From: Oscillospiraceae bacterium
Lineage (GTDB): Bacteria; Bacillota; Clostridia; Oscillospirales; Ruminococcaceae
Direction: 5' to 3'
Length of the DNA stretch: 64,000 nt
NCBI GenBank assembly: GCA_016296505.1
Contig: JAEDJD010000003.1
Location: 62,001-126,000, forward strand
This document shows, piece by piece, positions 17,549 to 26,781 of this stretch. The notes under the pieces are model-generated. The model was not told where the DNA came from and did not search any database. It worked only from the letters and a program-made list of their open reading frames with translations. Position 1 is the first letter of the stretch, and the number at the start of each line of letters is the position of its first letter. The translations under genes were made by a program, and so were the position numbers.

Positions 17549-18654
17549 TTGGATATTATCATCGTGGGCTGCGGCAAGGTCGGCAGAGCGCTGACGGAGC
17601 AGCTGGATGAGCCGGGAAACAATATTACGGTTATTGATATCAATGGTGCACGTGCAACGGAGGTTGCAGAGCGTTTTGATGTCATGCACGTTGCCGGAAA
17701 CGGTTCCCCTCTGCAATCAAGATTGATACCTTTGTCAAGGGTAAGATTGAGCTGCTGAAATTCAAGCTGCCGGAGGATTCGCCGCTTTGCGGAATGTACG
17801 TTCGCGAGATTGCAGAGAAGCTGCACTGCGATGTTCTTGTCTGCACGATTGAACGCGGCGAGGAAGCCTTTATCGCGTCCGGAGATTTTCAGTTTGAGGC
17901 GCGCGATGTGATTTCGCTGATTGCCGATCCTAAAAATGCCTTCACGTTCTTCAAGCGTATCAATTATAAGGCGAAGCCGGTCAACGACGTTCTGATTGCC
18001 GGCGGCGGCGATATCACGCATTATCTCTGCCGGCTGCTCGAAAAGGATGGTATCAGTATCACCGTCATTGAAAAGGATGAGGAACGCGCCAATCTGCTTT
18101 CCGATACATTTTCTGATGTGAACGTCATTTTTGCCGACGCGATCAATCAGGATGTGCTGATGCAGGAAAATATCGAAAAGGCGGAGGCGTTTGTATCGCT
18201 GACCAATCTGGACGAGGAGAATATTCTGCTTTCGCTCTTTGCAAAATCTGCCAGCCGCGGCAAGATCGTGACGAAGATCAATCGGATTGACTTTGATTCC
18301 GTGATCGGTTCGCTTGATCTGGATACGATTATTTATCCGAAGAATCTGACGTCGGATTACATCGTGCGCTATGTTCGCGCCATGAATAAGACAATTGGTA
18401 CGAATCTGGCAACGCTCTATCAGATTATCAAGGGTAAGGTTGAGGCGGCGGAATTCATTGTCAAGGCGGATTCTGCGCTGACGGCTGCGCCGTTGATGCG
18501 GCTTAAGCTGCGCAGCGGCGCGCTTGTTGCTGCCATCGTCCGGAACGGCAAGGTGTTGATTCCGCGCGGCAGCGATACGATTCAGCAGGGTGATTCGGTC
18601 GTAATCGTGACGAATCATCTCGGTTTGCATGATATGAACGATCTGTTGCAGTGA
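17549..18654 (+). pseudogene. trkA: trkA, K+ uptake regulator, with internal deletion and frameshift
   Basis: TrkA is the cytoplasmic NAD-binding regulator of the TrkH K+ channel. Intact homologues are ~450 residues with two RCK modules. Here a TTG start (AGGAAG upstream) gives 'IIIVGCGKVGRALTEQL' through 'VAGNGS' (53 residues). The next homologous sequence, 'FPSAIKIDTFVKGKIELLKF', resumes at once but in another frame, so roughly 90 codons of the first RCK domain are missing and the upstream frame stops at 17756-17758. The rest (17794 onward, 286 residues) is intact, including the second 'VLIAGGGDITHYL' Rossmann motif. Internal initiation could yield a C-terminal piece. An assembly error is the alternative. 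Confidence 0.85.
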
Positions 18655-18670
18655 CGGAGACTTTGACAGA

Positions 18671-20107
18671 ATGAATTTCCGAATGACAACTTATATTCTG
18701 GGAATATTGCTCTTTTTCGAGGGCGTATTTATGGCGGTGCCAACAGCGGCCGCTGCGGTTTATCATGAAAATGAACTGCCGCTATTTGCTGCGATTGCAG
18801 GATTCTGTATTTTGGAAGGTGTGATAATTACGCGCTTTAAGCCGACGAATAAAAAACTCTTTGCGCGCGACGGATTTGTAATTGTCGCGCTGAGCTGGGT
18901 GGTATTGAGTTTGTTCGGCGCGCTGCCGTTTTATTTTTCCGGAACGATTCCGAATTTCGTGGACGCGATGTTTGAATCGGTTTCCGGATTTACGACAACC
19001 GGTGCAAGTATTCTGCATGACCTGACGCCGGTTCCGAAATGTATGCTGATGTGGCGCAGCTTTACGCACTGGGTCGGCGGTATGGGCGTACTGGTGTTTA
19101 TCATGGCGATTCTGCCGCTTGCGGGCGGTCAGAATATGTATCTGATGAAAGCGGAAAGCCCTGGACCTTCTGTGACAAAGCTTGTGCCGAGAGTCCGTCA
19201 GACCGCGATTCTGCTCTATGCGATTTATTTTGTGATGACTGCAGCAGAGTTCGTATTGCTGCTGATCGGCGGAATGCCGCTCTTTGACGCGATCAATATC
19301 GCCGTTGCAACCGCAGGTACCGGCGGCTTTGCCTGTAATCCGGAGGGTATGCCATATTCGCCGTTCTGCATCAATGTCATTACAGTGTTCATGATTCTGT
19401 TCGGCGTGAATTTTTCCTGCTATTTTCTGTTGCTGCAGCGGAAATTCAAGGAAGTATTCACAGAAGAAACAAAAATCTATTTCTGCATCATTGCCTTTGC
19501 GATTGTGACCATTACACTCAATGTCCGGCATCTGCCAATGTTCCAATCAACCGGCGAGGCGCTGATGCACAGTTCCTTTACGATCGGTTCCTTGATGTCG
19601 TCAACGGGCTATTCCACTGTGGATTTCAACCAATTCCCCGTATATTCTAAAACGCTGTTGATTATACTGATGTTTATTGGCGCCTGTGCGGGTTCGACCG
19701 GCGGCGGTATCAAGGTTTCGCGGTTTATTATCTTGTTCCGGAATATGGCAAATGAGCTGCGCGTCATGACGCATCCGCGTCAGGTCAAAAAGGTTCGCAT
19801 GGACGGGCATCAGGTCGAGGCGGATGTCATCAAATCTGTCAATGTTTACTTTGCCGTATATCTCATGATTTATGTGATAAACCTGCTGATTCTGTCGTTT
19901 GACAACCTTGATATGACGACGAATTTCACCGCGGTTGTCGCAACGCTCAACAATATCGGTCCGGGACTTGAGCAGATCGGTCCGATGTCGAATTTCGATG
20001 TATTTTCAACACCCTCGAAATGCGTCCTGATATTTAATATGCTCGCCGGCAGACTGGAGCTGTTCCCGATCGTGCTGCTGCTGTCGCCTGCAACATGGAA
20101 GAAATAA
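18671..20107 (+). CDS. trkH: TrkH-type potassium uptake channel subunit
   Basis: 478 residues with about ten membrane segments. Pore/filter-like loops are visible in order: 'VSGFTTTGASIL', 'ATAGTGGFACN', 'SSTGYSTVDF', and 'ATLNNIGPGLEQIGP', with the cytoplasmic 'GSTGGGIKVSRFI' gating segment. TrkH imports K+ under control of TrkA, encoded 16 bp upstream. Because trkA is damaged, this intact channel may lack its full regulator. Confidence 0.93.
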   Translation: MNFRMTTYILGILLFFEGVFMAVPTAAAAVYHENELPLFAAIAGFCILEGVIITRFKPTNKKLFARDGFVIVALSWVVLSLFGALPFYFSGTIPNFVDAMFESVSGFTTTGASILHDLTPVPKCMLMWRSFTHWVGGMGVLVFIMAILPLAGGQNMYLMKAESPGPSVTKLVPRVRQTAILLYAIYFVMTAAEFVLLLIGGMPLFDAINIAVATAGTGGFACNPEGMPYSPFCINVITVFMILFGVNFSCYFLLLQRKFKEVFTEETKIYFCIIAFAIVTITLNVRHLPMFQSTGEALMHSSFTIGSLMSSTGYSTVDFNQFPVYSKTLLIILMFIGACAGSTGGGIKVSRFIILFRNMANELRVMTHPRQVKKVRMDGHQVEADVIKSVNVYFAVYLMIYVINLLILSFDNLDMTTNFTAVVATLNNIGPGLEQIGPMSNFDVFSTPSKCVLIFNMLAGRLELFPIVLLLSPATWKK

Positions 20108-20139
20108 TATTTGCAAAAAACATGAAACGGAGTATGACA

Positions 20140-21012
20140 ATGAAGCAAAAGCTCGGAATGGTTCTGGAAGGCGGCGCACTGCGCGGACTGTTTACGGCAG
20201 GCGTGCTCGATGTGTTTCTGGAAAACAATATCAGCGTAGACGGTATGATCGGCGTATCTGCCGGCGCGACCTTTGGCTGTAACTTTTTGACAAAGCAAAA
20301 GGGGAGAGCCTTGCGCTATTGTCTGCGGTATCTGAATGATCCGCGATTTTGCAGTATTTCCTCGCTGCTGCGAACCGGTGATATGTTCGGTGCAGAGTTC
20401 TGCTACCAGACGATTCCGCAGCAGCTTGACCCGATTGATAACGAGACCTTTCTGGCGGGCGGCGTACCGTTTTATATCGCCTGTACCGATGTGCATACCG
20501 GAAAAGCGGTGTATCACCAGTGCCGTGATCTGGATGATTCTGTAGAAATGGATTGGATACGCGCCTGCGCTTCCATGCCGTTTGCCTCGCAGATTGTCCG
20601 TGCGGGAGATTATGAGATGCTTGACGGCGGCATTGCCGATTCGATTCCGCTGAAATACTTTGTCTATAAGGGATATACGCGCAATATCGTGATTCTGACG
20701 CAGCCGGAGGGCTATGTCAAGCAGCCCAATTCCACCATGCCGTTTGCGCGGATCGTTTATCGGCAGTATCCGAAGCTGATTCGTGCGATGGAGCGACGGC
20801 ATATTGTCTATAATAAACAGCTTGCTTATGTTCGTGAAGCCGAACAGAATGGTACGGCATTCGTGATCCGGCCGCCGGAAAAGCTGCCGGTCAGTCATGT
20901 GACGCATAATCCGGAGAAGCTGCGGTCGGTTTATGCAATCGGCAGAAAGACCGGTCTTGCAGTTCTGCCGGCGCTTGATAGATTTTTGGAGGCTTCCGAA
21001 TCCACCCGATAA
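20140..21012 (+). CDS. Patatin-like phospholipase
   Basis: 290 residues. It has the oxyanion-hole 'EGGALRG' (10-15), the nucleophile elbow 'GVSAG' (S40) and the dyad Asp in 'LDGGIADS' (D162). Such enzymes hydrolyse acyl esters of phospholipids. There is no signal peptide, so it is cytoplasmic. The start at 20140 is set by CGGAG seven bases upstream; in-frame ATGs at 20095 and 20122 overlap the trkH end or lack a ribosome site. Confidence 0.92.
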   Translation: MKQKLGMVLEGGALRGLFTAGVLDVFLENNISVDGMIGVSAGATFGCNFLTKQKGRALRYCLRYLNDPRFCSISSLLRTGDMFGAEFCYQTIPQQLDPIDNETFLAGGVPFYIACTDVHTGKAVYHQCRDLDDSVEMDWIRACASMPFASQIVRAGDYEMLDGGIADSIPLKYFVYKGYTRNIVILTQPEGYVKQPNSTMPFARIVYRQYPKLIRAMERRHIVYNKQLAYVREAEQNGTAFVIRPPEKLPVSHVTHNPEKLRSVYAIGRKTGLAVLPALDRFLEASESTR

Positions 21013-21019
21013 CACGACG

Positions 21020-21045
21020 CCCGATGTACTGCCTGTACATCGGGT
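21020..21045. repeat. First copy of a 26-bp hairpin unit
   Basis: 10-bp perfect stem CCCGATGTAC/GTACATCGGG with loop TGCCT. It is identical over 26 bp to the copy at 21288-21313 but lacks the T-run. It follows the patatin stop closely. Confidence 0.8.
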
Positions 21046-21286
21046 CAGTCTGTCGAGAAACTTACAGGTGCGCACACCGAAGGTGAAATAAAAGTTTTGT
21101 CGAGCTTTTTCAAAAGCTCGCGGGTTCTTAGGGCAGCGCCCTAAGTCGCACTCCGCAGAGTGCGAAATTCCACATTTTGCGTTCTATTTCGGGAAGATAG
21201 GGGTTTGGGGGAAGTGCCCCATTATTGATCTCTATACCTCTCTTGTGTGATTCTAAATCAGAACAGAGGACTTTATTTACAAGCTG
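21046..21286. repeat. Multi-hairpin element between the two hairpin copies
   Basis: Three perfect hairpins follow one another: 21101-21120 (CGAGCTTTT arms), 21127-21145 (CTTAGGGC arms) and 21146-21165 (TCGCACTC arms). A G-rich part near 21201-21222 also folds (GGGG/CCCC). No coding region is seen. From its design it looks like a palindromic intergenic repeat of the kind found in several Ruminococcus genomes, as I recall; copies in this genome cannot be checked here. Confidence 0.6.
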
Positions 21287-21318
21287 ACCCGATGTACTGC
21301 CTGTACATCGGGTTTTTT
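21287..21318 (+). terminator. Second hairpin copy, with T-run
   Basis: 11-bp perfect stem ACCCGATGTAC/GTACATCGGGT, loop TGCCT, then TTTTT. It is the likely original terminator of the patatin transcript. Confidence 0.85.
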
Positions 21319-21361
21319 GTGCGAAAAAAGAAAAAAATAGTAAAAATATTCTGGAGTTGTA

Positions 21362-21390
21362 TTGACTTTTTGTGCAGCTTCATGTATAAT
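21362..21390 (+). promoter_or_regulatory. Promoter of the DUF1508 operon
   Basis: TTGACT, 17 bp, TATAAT with an extended TG. Confidence 0.85.
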
Positions 21391-21448
21391 GAGTTTGAGA
21401 GCTGGAACACCGGCAATCAATCATTGCATGAAATAGGAGGAATGTATT

Positions 21449-21820
21449 ATGGGAAAGTATCTGATTAAGCAAACAAAAACCGGTATGAAGTTTGATCTCA
21501 AGGCTGGCAACGGCGAGGTGATCGCGACTTCCGAGGTCTATACGACCGAAAAGGCTTGCCGCGCTGGTGTTGCAAGTGTTCAGCGTAATGCTCCGGTTGC
21601 TCTGGTCGAAAACCAGACCGAGGAGGGCTTCCAGAAGCAGAAGCATCCGAAGTTTGAAATCTATACGGATAAAAAGGGCGAATTCCGTTTCCGCCTGAAA
21701 GCCACAAATGGTCAGATCATCGCGGTCAGCGAGGGCTATAAGGCAATCTCCGGTTGTATGAACGGCATTGAATCTGTCAAGAAAAATGCCAATTCTGAAA
21801 TCACTATCATGGAAGAATAA
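21449..21820 (+). CDS. DUF1508 (YegP-like) protein, two repeats
   Basis: 123 residues made of two tandem DUF1508 units. The second is the clearer one: 'KFEIYTDKKGEFRFRLKATNGQIIAVSEGYKAISGCMNGIESVKKNA'-like, each a small beta-alpha fold. The molecular role of this widespread family is unknown. It has a strong promoter and AGGAGG site, suggesting high expression, and is cotranscribed with the 79-residue protein 37 bp downstream. Confidence 0.9.
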   Translation: MGKYLIKQTKTGMKFDLKAGNGEVIATSEVYTTEKACRAGVASVQRNAPVALVENQTEEGFQKQKHPKFEIYTDKKGEFRFRLKATNGQIIAVSEGYKAISGCMNGIESVKKNANSEITIMEE

Positions 21821-21857
21821 GCGTTCCAAATAGTCTACATATAAGGAGGAGTTTTCA

Positions 21858-22097
21858 ATGGATATCAAGGCTGAGATCGAGAAGATTATCTCGAAGCTGA
21901 CAAAAGACAGCAATCTCAAGGATAAGTTTATGAAGGATCCGGCAGGTACCGTCAAGGATATCGTCGGGGATATTGATAAAGATTCGCTGGAGAAGATTGT
22001 GGATACGGTGAAATTGACAATCGGCAAGGACGGCGGTATCGGCGATAAGCTCAAGGGCGCAATCGGCGGTCTGTTCGGCGGCAAAAAAGACGACTAA
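21858..22097 (+). CDS. Small 79-residue helical protein with Gly-rich tail
   Basis: Residues 1-50 are amphipathic helices ('IEKIISKLTKDSNLKDKFMKDPAG') and the tail is 'IGDKLKGAIGGLFGGKKDD'. AAGGAGG lies upstream. Similar short proteins with a DPxxxVK segment and a GGLFGxKK end are common in Clostridia as I recall, with no known function. The helix-plus-Gly layout superficially recalls Nif11-type leader peptides, but no maturation enzyme or exporter is nearby. Cotranscribed with the DUF1508 gene. Confidence 0.75.
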   Translation: MDIKAEIEKIISKLTKDSNLKDKFMKDPAGTVKDIVGDIDKDSLEKIVDTVKLTIGKDGGIGDKLKGAIGGLFGGKKDD

Positions 22098-22109
22098 TAC
22101 ACAAAATAT

Positions 22110-22152
22110 AAGCCGTGGTTTCTGTATATGAAGCCATGGCTTTTTGTGTTTT
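22110..22152 (+). terminator. Terminator of the DUF1508 operon
   Basis: 13-bp stem with two G-U pairs (22110-22122 with 22130-22142), then TTTTGTGTTTT. Confidence 0.85.
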
Positions 22153-22194
22153 GTGCTTGTATGATACCGTATCTTGCGGAATTTGGTTTTTCTC

Positions 22195-22223
22195 TTGACT
22201 TTTCAGGGCATTTATGATAGAAT
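22195..22223 (+). promoter_or_regulatory. Promoter of glmS
   Basis: TTGACT, 17 bp, TAGAAT. The leader is ~90 nt, too short and unlike a glmS ribozyme. Confidence 0.8.
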
Positions 22224-22316
22224 GTAAAAGGATACAGTCATATGATGACATCGCATTTTTTGAAACGTCGGATTATACTGGTAATTATTACAGCATAGAA
22301 AGGATGAGCAATTCAA

Positions 22317-24155
22317 ATGTGTGGAATTGTTGGTTTTACAGGCAACAGACAGGCGGCGCCGGTTCTTTTGGACGGGCTTTCAAAGCTGGAATATCGTGGA
22401 TATGACTCCGCCGGTATCGCAGTGCGCGACGGCGATCGTCAGACGGAGATTATAAAGGAAAAAGGTAAGCTGAAGGTGCTTGCGGAAATGACCGATAACG
22501 GTATGGCTGTCAAAGGCTGCTGCGGTATCGGACATACGCGCTGGGCTACGCATGGCGAACCGTCTGCGGTGAATGCGCATCCGCATTCCAGCGACGATGA
22601 GAACGTCATCGCGGTTCATAACGGCATCATCGAGAATTATCAGGAGCTGCGCGAAAAGCTGATTAAAAATGGCTATTCGTTCAAGTCGCAGACCGATACC
22701 GAGGTCGCCGTGAAACTGATTGATTATTATTATAAAAAATATGCGCCGCTGCCGATCGAGGCAATCGCACGTGCAATGGTTCGTATCCGTGGTTCCTATG
22801 CGCTCTGCGTGATGTTCAAGGATCTTCCGGGCGAGATCTACTGCGCGCGTAAGGATAGCCCCATGATTATCGGCATCGCAGACGGCGAAAGCTATGTCGC
22901 TTCAGACGTTCCGGCAATCCTGAAATATACGCGTAATGTCTATTATATTGGCAATATGGAAATCGCAAAGCTCGAAAAGGGCGCTGTTACGTTCTTCAAT
23001 ATCGACAGCGAAGTGATTGAAAAGCCGCTGACCGAGATTAAGTGGGACGCGAAATCTGCTGAAAAGGGCGGCTATGAGCATTTTATGCTGAAAGAAATCC
23101 ATGAGCAGCCGAAAGTCATTCGTGATACGATCAATTCTGTCGTGTCGAATGGCGTTGTCCATTTTGACAGCGTGAGCCTGACCGATGAAGAAATGCAGGC
23201 GATTGAGCAGGTCTATATCGTTGCCTGCGGTTCGGCGTATCATGTGGGTATGGCAGTGCAGTATGTCATCGAGGCTCTGACCAGTTTGCAGGTTCGCGTG
23301 GAGCTTGCGTCCGAGTTCCGCTACAGAAACATGACGCTCAATAAAAAGAGCATTGTCATTGTCATCAGCCAGTCGGGTGAAACCGCCGATACGCTTGCTG
23401 CGCTTCGCGAGGCGAAGAATCAGGGCATCAAAACCCTCGGTATCGTGAATGTGGTCGGTTCGTCGATTGCGCGCGAGGCGGATAATGTGTTCTATACGCT
23501 TGCAGGTCCGGAGATTTCTGTCGCTACAACCAAGGCGTACAGCACGCAGCTTGTCGCAGGCTATCTGCTTGCGCTCCAGTTCGCGAAGGCGCGTAACGAG
23601 ATCGATGAGGCGCGTTACAATGCGCTTTTGGAAGAAATCTATGGCATTCCGGATAAGGTCGAGAAGATTCTTGAAGACGATGAGCGTTTGCAGTGGTATT
23701 CCGCAAAGCTGATCAATGTCGGCGACGCATTCTTCATCGGCAGAGGCATTGACTATGCAATCGGCATGGAGGGCAGCCTCAAGCTGAAGGAAATCAGCTA
23801 TATTCATAGCGAGGCGTATGCTGCCGGTGAGCTGAAGCACGGTCCGATCAGCTTGATTGAAGAAGGTACAATCGTAATCAGCGTTGTCACGCAGGACGCG
23901 CTGACCGAAAAGACCGTGAGCAATATGGTCGAGGTCAAGAGCCGCGGCGCAAAGCTGATGGCGGTGACTACAGCAGGCAATTACTTCCTCGAAGATACTG
24001 CTGAATTTACTTGCTATGTTCCGAAGATCGAACCGCTCTTTGCAGGAAGTCTTTCCGTGATTCCGCTCCAGCTTGTGAGCTATTATGTTTCCATCGGCAA
24101 GGGCTTCGATGTGGATAAACCGCGTAATCTCGCAAAATCCGTGACGGTTGAGTAA
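22317..24155 (+). CDS. glmS: Glutamine-fructose-6-phosphate aminotransferase
   Basis: 612 residues, full length. It makes glucosamine-6-phosphate, the first committed step to peptidoglycan amino sugars. The N-terminal glutaminase begins 'CGIVGF', whose Cys is exposed by Met removal, with 'EYRGYDSAGI', 'GHTRWATHG' and 'HNGIIENY'. Two SIS sugar-isomerase domains follow ('ISQSGETADT', 'GRGIDYAIGMEGSLKLKEISYIHSEAYAAGELKHGP'). It ends 'DKPRNLAKSVTVE', the catalytic Lys tail. Monocistronic. Confidence 0.98.
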   Translation: MCGIVGFTGNRQAAPVLLDGLSKLEYRGYDSAGIAVRDGDRQTEIIKEKGKLKVLAEMTDNGMAVKGCCGIGHTRWATHGEPSAVNAHPHSSDDENVIAVHNGIIENYQELREKLIKNGYSFKSQTDTEVAVKLIDYYYKKYAPLPIEAIARAMVRIRGSYALCVMFKDLPGEIYCARKDSPMIIGIADGESYVASDVPAILKYTRNVYYIGNMEIAKLEKGAVTFFNIDSEVIEKPLTEIKWDAKSAEKGGYEHFMLKEIHEQPKVIRDTINSVVSNGVVHFDSVSLTDEEMQAIEQVYIVACGSAYHVGMAVQYVIEALTSLQVRVELASEFRYRNMTLNKKSIVIVISQSGETADTLAALREAKNQGIKTLGIVNVVGSSIAREADNVFYTLAGPEISVATTKAYSTQLVAGYLLALQFAKARNEIDEARYNALLEEIYGIPDKVEKILEDDERLQWYSAKLINVGDAFFIGRGIDYAIGMEGSLKLKEISYIHSEAYAAGELKHGPISLIEEGTIVISVVTQDALTEKTVSNMVEVKSRGAKLMAVTTAGNYFLEDTAEFTCYVPKIEPLFAGSLSVIPLQLVSYYVSIGKGFDVDKPRNLAKSVTVE

Positions 24156-24257
24156 TCTGCTTATACGGTGCAGCACGGCAATATTGACGGCTTCCGGATA
24201 TGGCTTATGATGGAAAACTGATGTTCATTTTATAGAACGACAATCTGCTATGTGAAA

Positions 24258-24297
24258 AAATCGCGAAATCATTGCATTTGCTTTGATTTCGCGATTT
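24258..24297. terminator. Bidirectional terminator after glmS
   Basis: 14-bp perfect stem AAATCGCGAAATCA/TGATTTCGCGATTT with A-run before and TGTTTT after, between convergent genes. Confidence 0.85.
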
Positions 24298-24306
24298 GTT
24301 TTATAA

Positions 24307-26715
24307 TTATGCAGATTCTGAGATGAATCTGATTAACATGGATAGATCCGCAGCGTTCAGGATACCGTCCGCATTGAGATCGGCAGCCTGCGGATTTGCA
24401 AGCTTTGCAGATTGGGTCAGCAGATACTCCAGCAGCGCGTCGGCGTCCATAGCGTCAACAATTCCGTTTCCGTCTGCGTCGCCGCGCAGCGCATCCGTAT
24501 CAACCTGCAAAACCTTACAGATATCCGTAGATTGCTCTGCGCCTGCTTCCGTGCGGATTGTGACGCTGTATGTGCCAACGTCCGCGGGCTCTACGGCTTT
24601 GATCGTATAATCAGCAGAATTTGCGTCTGGGATTGCCGTTCCGTTATGATACCATTGATAGGAAGCCTCTTTCGCATCTGTCGTGACGGTCAGCGGCAGA
24701 CTGTCTCCCTGCTTCATCGAGACTGTACGCAGCGCGTTGTAAACGGTGATGTGGTGCGCAAGCTCGAATGGCTCCGAGGCAGTCACATCGGAGAGTACCT
24801 TCCATTCATTTGCGCTGTCCTGCAGAGAGTAGCGGACGTCGCTGATCGTGACGCCGGGTGCAAGTCCCATGATATCCCCGAATGGAATCTGAAACTCTAT
24901 GATGCCATTGTTATGCTTTTGAAAAATGCCGGTCGGCTCGCCGTGGTTGAAATAGATAAAGCCGTTATTCTGGAAATATATCCAGTAGCGTTCGCCGTTT
25001 GTCTGATTTTTCAGATGCAGATTGTGTACTTCTGCGGCAGCGCTTGTGTCGTATTTTGCTGTGACGTATAGATGATTCGCGTCTTGATGGAGCCAGATTG
25101 CCGCGTTTTCACTTTCGGCGGCAGGCGTACCCTGTTCGCCGCTGTGGGAACAGGCGCCGTCGAAAATCTGTAAGCCATTGAGCGTATACATTGTGCCATC
25201 CGCGCTGCCAAAGCCGGTATGCGTGCGTTTTTGCGGATCGTTGCTCTCCGTGATCTGTACGCTGCCGATGCGGTTTGCGCCGAGCGCAGGATTCCAGATA
25301 TCGGGATTTGCAAATCGTACCGAGCGCATATGCGTTTGCTGAACTGTATTATTCCCGACGGACAGCTTGAGATATACGTTCCATGTTCCGGCGGTCAATC
25401 CGCCCGGAAGCTGTACGGATATCTGTTCCGCAGTTGTTTTGCAGGAGTACCAGTTTCGGGAATCGAGCGGAATGGGCGTGCGGATATAGCAGCCGTCTTT
25501 TTCCAGCAGAAGCTCGGCATTTTGTTCTCGAATCGGATTTGCAAAGCCGGTGTTTTCAACATCGAATTGCAGCTGCATCACATCACCCTGTTCTACTTTT
25601 TGAGGAAGATTTACGTCGCGCAGGACAAAACGGTATCCAAGATGATCGCGGATAAATTTGTGGACGGTCTGCCCGTAATAGGCTGAATTATCCACATTGG
25701 GAACATCGTATTCGCTGCCGAATGTATAATCATGATACAGCCCGAAGATATTGGAATTGATATAGCTCAGATGCGTCAGATACATTTCGGGGATTGCATT
25801 CTGCGGCAGATAGGTGTCATATTGCATCGCAAATTCGAGATTTCCGGAAAATTCGCCGCCAAAATAAGTGCGAGTGGTCTGTCTGCCAAGCCAAGCGGTT
25901 TCGACGGCACGGTTTGCATAGGTTCCAAGGTCGATATCCGAGCCCATGTAGCCGTCGTCGTACATACCGACGCGCGCTGCCCGACTGTTCGGTTCAGATT
26001 CCCAGCTTGCGAGGTCTTTCCGTTCAATGCCCGCCCATTTTGCAAAGATATCGGGCGTGCGAACCGTAACCGGAATCGGATCGGGTACAATATCGAGCAG
26101 CAGATCGAGCAGTTCTGCCTTTTGCGCGGTCGAGCAGTATTTTCCGCCCCACTGCTCGCCGTAGCAGCCGACAAAGCCGCTTTCCACATACATCAGAATA
26201 TCCTGATAGTCCGATAAAATACCACTGTCACCGATCTGATGAATATGCTTTAACATCATATCATAGGTTGCAGGCTCCGGATCTCTCGTACCGTCGTCGT
26301 CGTAGCGGAAGCGCAGCGCAATCGTACTGCCGTTCTGCCGACAGTATTCAAAGGTTTCGCGCAGCGCCGAGAAAAATACATCGTCCAGCGGATAATCCGT
26401 GCCGGGCGTATAGGTGCCGTCCTCATTTTTTGTACCGTTTTCGCCGCTTGAGAATGCGCCGATATCAATGAACATCAGCACAAGGCTTCCGACCGGACTG
26501 CGCGGCGTTGTTTTTCCGGGCGCGCAGCGATACCAGAGCGTTGAGGTATAGCCCATGCCGGGATTGAGCAGCGTTTCGGTGGATTCGGTATAGGATATGC
26601 CGGAATCGGTGGACGGCTCTGCCGCAGAGATCGGCGCTGCTGCGGAAAAACCAAGCAGACACGCGCATATGACGGCTGCTGTCTGATGGAGAATACGGCG
26701 GATCGGACGCTTCAT
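24307..26715 (-). CDS. Large secreted dockerin protein with DUF4874/DUF4832-like module
   Basis: 802 residues with a signal peptide (1-~32). Residues ~35-360 resemble DUF4874 ('LLNPGMGYTSTLWYR', 'LRFRYDDDG', 'YVESGFVGCYGEQWG') and DUF4832 follows, together a TIM-barrel-like secreted module of unknown activity. A beta-sandwich region (~370-650) and an Ig-like domain ('GDSLPLTVTTDAKEASYQWYHNG', ~655-735) precede a C-terminal dockerin with loops 'DADGNGIVDAMD' and 'DLNADGILNAAD'. The dockerin marks it as a cellulosome component, probably acting on plant polysaccharide. AAGGAG fixes the start at 26715. Divergent from the SGNH lipoprotein gene. Confidence 0.85.
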   Translation of the reverse strand: MKRPIRRILHQTAAVICACLLGFSAAAPISAAEPSTDSGISYTESTETLLNPGMGYTSTLWYRCAPGKTTPRSPVGSLVLMFIDIGAFSSGENGTKNEDGTYTPGTDYPLDDVFFSALRETFEYCRQNGSTIALRFRYDDDGTRDPEPATYDMMLKHIHQIGDSGILSDYQDILMYVESGFVGCYGEQWGGKYCSTAQKAELLDLLLDIVPDPIPVTVRTPDIFAKWAGIERKDLASWESEPNSRAARVGMYDDGYMGSDIDLGTYANRAVETAWLGRQTTRTYFGGEFSGNLEFAMQYDTYLPQNAIPEMYLTHLSYINSNIFGLYHDYTFGSEYDVPNVDNSAYYGQTVHKFIRDHLGYRFVLRDVNLPQKVEQGDVMQLQFDVENTGFANPIREQNAELLLEKDGCYIRTPIPLDSRNWYSCKTTAEQISVQLPGGLTAGTWNVYLKLSVGNNTVQQTHMRSVRFANPDIWNPALGANRIGSVQITESNDPQKRTHTGFGSADGTMYTLNGLQIFDGACSHSGEQGTPAAESENAAIWLHQDANHLYVTAKYDTSAAAEVHNLHLKNQTNGERYWIYFQNNGFIYFNHGEPTGIFQKHNNGIIEFQIPFGDIMGLAPGVTISDVRYSLQDSANEWKVLSDVTASEPFELAHHITVYNALRTVSMKQGDSLPLTVTTDAKEASYQWYHNGTAIPDANSADYTIKAVEPADVGTYSVTIRTEAGAEQSTDICKVLQVDTDALRGDADGNGIVDAMDADALLEYLLTQSAKLANPQAADLNADGILNAADLSMLIRFISESA

Positions 26716-26781
26716 GTTCGAGACTCCTTTGTGAGATGAATTTCCAGCAGACATTCCGATGTGTGCTGCTGCTTTGATTCT

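Noticed and set aside
21858..22097. RiPP precursor cluster
   Set aside because: The small protein is only loosely leader-like and no modifying enzyme, protease or exporter adjoins it; the radical SAM gene is 27 kb away and of another family.
22225..22316. glmS ribozyme in the glmS leader
   Set aside because: The leader is ~90 nt and lacks the conserved ribozyme core; no cleavage-site context was found.
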